From NCBI GenBank assembly GCA_029204225.1, contig CM055092.1:80064838-80124837 (forward strand): a stretch of 60,000 bases of DNA. The letters run 5' to 3'. Position numbers and translations under genes: made by a program. Positions within the stretch are counted from its first letter, which is position 1, and each line of letters opens with the position of its first letter. This document shows, piece after piece, positions 59,172-60,000 of the stretch. The notes beneath the pieces are model-generated. The model did not search any database. It had not been told where the DNA came from and worked only from the letters and a program-made list of their open reading frames with translations. The stretch is from Diphasiastrum complanatum. Lineage: Eukaryota; Streptophyta; Lycopodiopsida; Lycopodiales; Lycopodiaceae.

Positions 59172-59647
59172 TATTAGAAAACCGACTTGATCATAAGTAA
59201 CCCAAGACAAGATTCCTATTGTTGTTAGACAATAGTCATACACATGAGAGAGAACAACAATGATGAAGAGATGTACTCCAACTCTGTCCCATTACAAATG
59301 AAGTAGGGCGGCAGCCTACATATATACTTTCTCTAAACTATGTGTAAGGTAAAAAGCAAAAAGCAAATAGAAAAAGACAAAAAGCTAATTGCTATAATTA
59401 CTACCTATATTGGGTAAACACCCAAGATGAGTTTCTAAGTGAAAAAAAGCGAATCCTATTCTAGTAGTAGTGCACCCACCTACATGCATGACTAAAAAAG
59501 GAATTTACTATAAATAGTAATGACCCTAAAATACGACTTACTATAAATGTAAAGGCCCCTATAATAGCACGCAGGCATGGCCAAATTATCACTACTTAAT
59601 CCTAAATGATAACATTAGGGGTACTAAAGTAAACATTAACTCTAACA
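59172..59647 (-). repeat. Copia LTR, minus orientation (476 bp)
   Basis: The reverse strand starts TGTTAGAGTTAATG after a purine tract (AAGGGGGAG, 59648-59660). It ends near GGTTTTCTAATA. Same family as the LTRs at 53177 and 55907. Confidence 0.85.
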
Positions 59648-60000
59648 CTCCCCCTTAATGTTTACATTCTCTAGAACTATGCATAACAAAAGTATGCATG
59701 TGTATCTTCCATGAAGCCCATGTAATGAAGATCCTCAATTCTGATGTAGAATTCCTGATCAATTCTGACCACCATGAGTTCAACATATCACCCGATTCCT
59801 TGACTTCCTTTGAATCAAAGAACTTTGACTTCCCCTGAATCAAATAATGTAGACATGACAACTTTTGCCTTAACCTAGAGAACTTTGCTTGAAGATTGAC
59901 TCCCTTGGTCTCTTTGAACATCTTTCAAGCTACCACAAATGTAAGGATCTCCCCAACATTCATAAGGAAAAAATAATCCTCTTTGATTACAGTAACACCA
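59648..60000 (-). mobile_element. 3' interior of a minus-strand copia-family element
   Basis: It continues to the window edge. It shares phrases with 52880-53170 (TGAAGATCTTCATTACATGG, ATCGGGTGAT) on the reverse strand. No intact frame of note. Confidence 0.65.

Noticed and set aside
55010-60000. Missing first exon of VPS15
   Set aside because: I scanned the minus strand for the expected N-terminal pattern and saw only retrotransposon sequence.

Overview
This is nuclear DNA of a land plant with a large, repeat-rich genome. The evidence is a plant-type VPS15 gene with introns up to about 19 kb, nearly all of whose introns are filled with Ty1-copia and Ty3-gypsy LTR retrotransposons, LINEs and hAT DNA transposons. 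A fern or other non-flowering plant is my best guess, from the great intron length and the long CT/GA arrays, but the sequence does not settle it.

One host gene spans almost the whole window on the minus strand: VPS15 (regulatory protein kinase of the class III PI3-kinase complex, PIK3R4 type). I could place twelve coding exons with GT/AG borders and matching phases: 54935-55009, 43898-44020, 32803-32848, 32493-32653, 32192-32271, 31961-32066, 31587-31763, 30986-31435, 30688-30876, 11324-11510, 8005-11189 and 7524-7771. The first exon (glycine-rich loop) lies beyond 60000 or was missed. The last WD40 exon(s) lie below position 1 or were missed. Between the kinase part and the HEAT repeats the open frame encodes a complete dysferlin-type (DysF) domain. 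I know of no plant VPS15 with such a domain, and this is the strongest biological novelty here.

Layout from left to right. 1-2000: broken minus-strand copia. 2981-7341: 4.4 kb hAT transposon with a BED/hATC-type transposase remnant, an 8-bp target duplication and an inserted gypsy fragment. 7524-11510: VPS15 exons for DysF, HEAT and WD40. 12095-13557: minus-strand LINE 5' piece. 14583-18000: deleted plus-strand copia. 18164-18791: small hAT element with a 74-bp palindrome. 19040-30613: seven or more plus-strand LINE copies joined head to tail, each separated by a (CT)n or (TTTC)n array. 30688-32848: nine-exon-type cluster of VPS15 kinase and linker exons. 34434-43284: gypsy element with a 711-bp hAT in one LTR and a second gypsy (38104-42524) nested inside. 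43898-44020: VPS15 exon. 44130-49333: another gypsy-like element. 50085-56323: copia-family LTRs around the exon at 54935-55009. 57400-59647: gypsy gag/protease remnant and a minus-strand copia LTR.

Two mobile-element systems deserve attention. First, the LINE family seems to insert into (CT)n microsatellites and to end in them. Its 3' end carries a small hairpin whose stem shows compensatory base changes between copies. Second, a group of hAT elements shares a terminal motif near CATAGTTGCA and 8-bp target duplications, yet each copy has its own repeated subterminal palindromic word.
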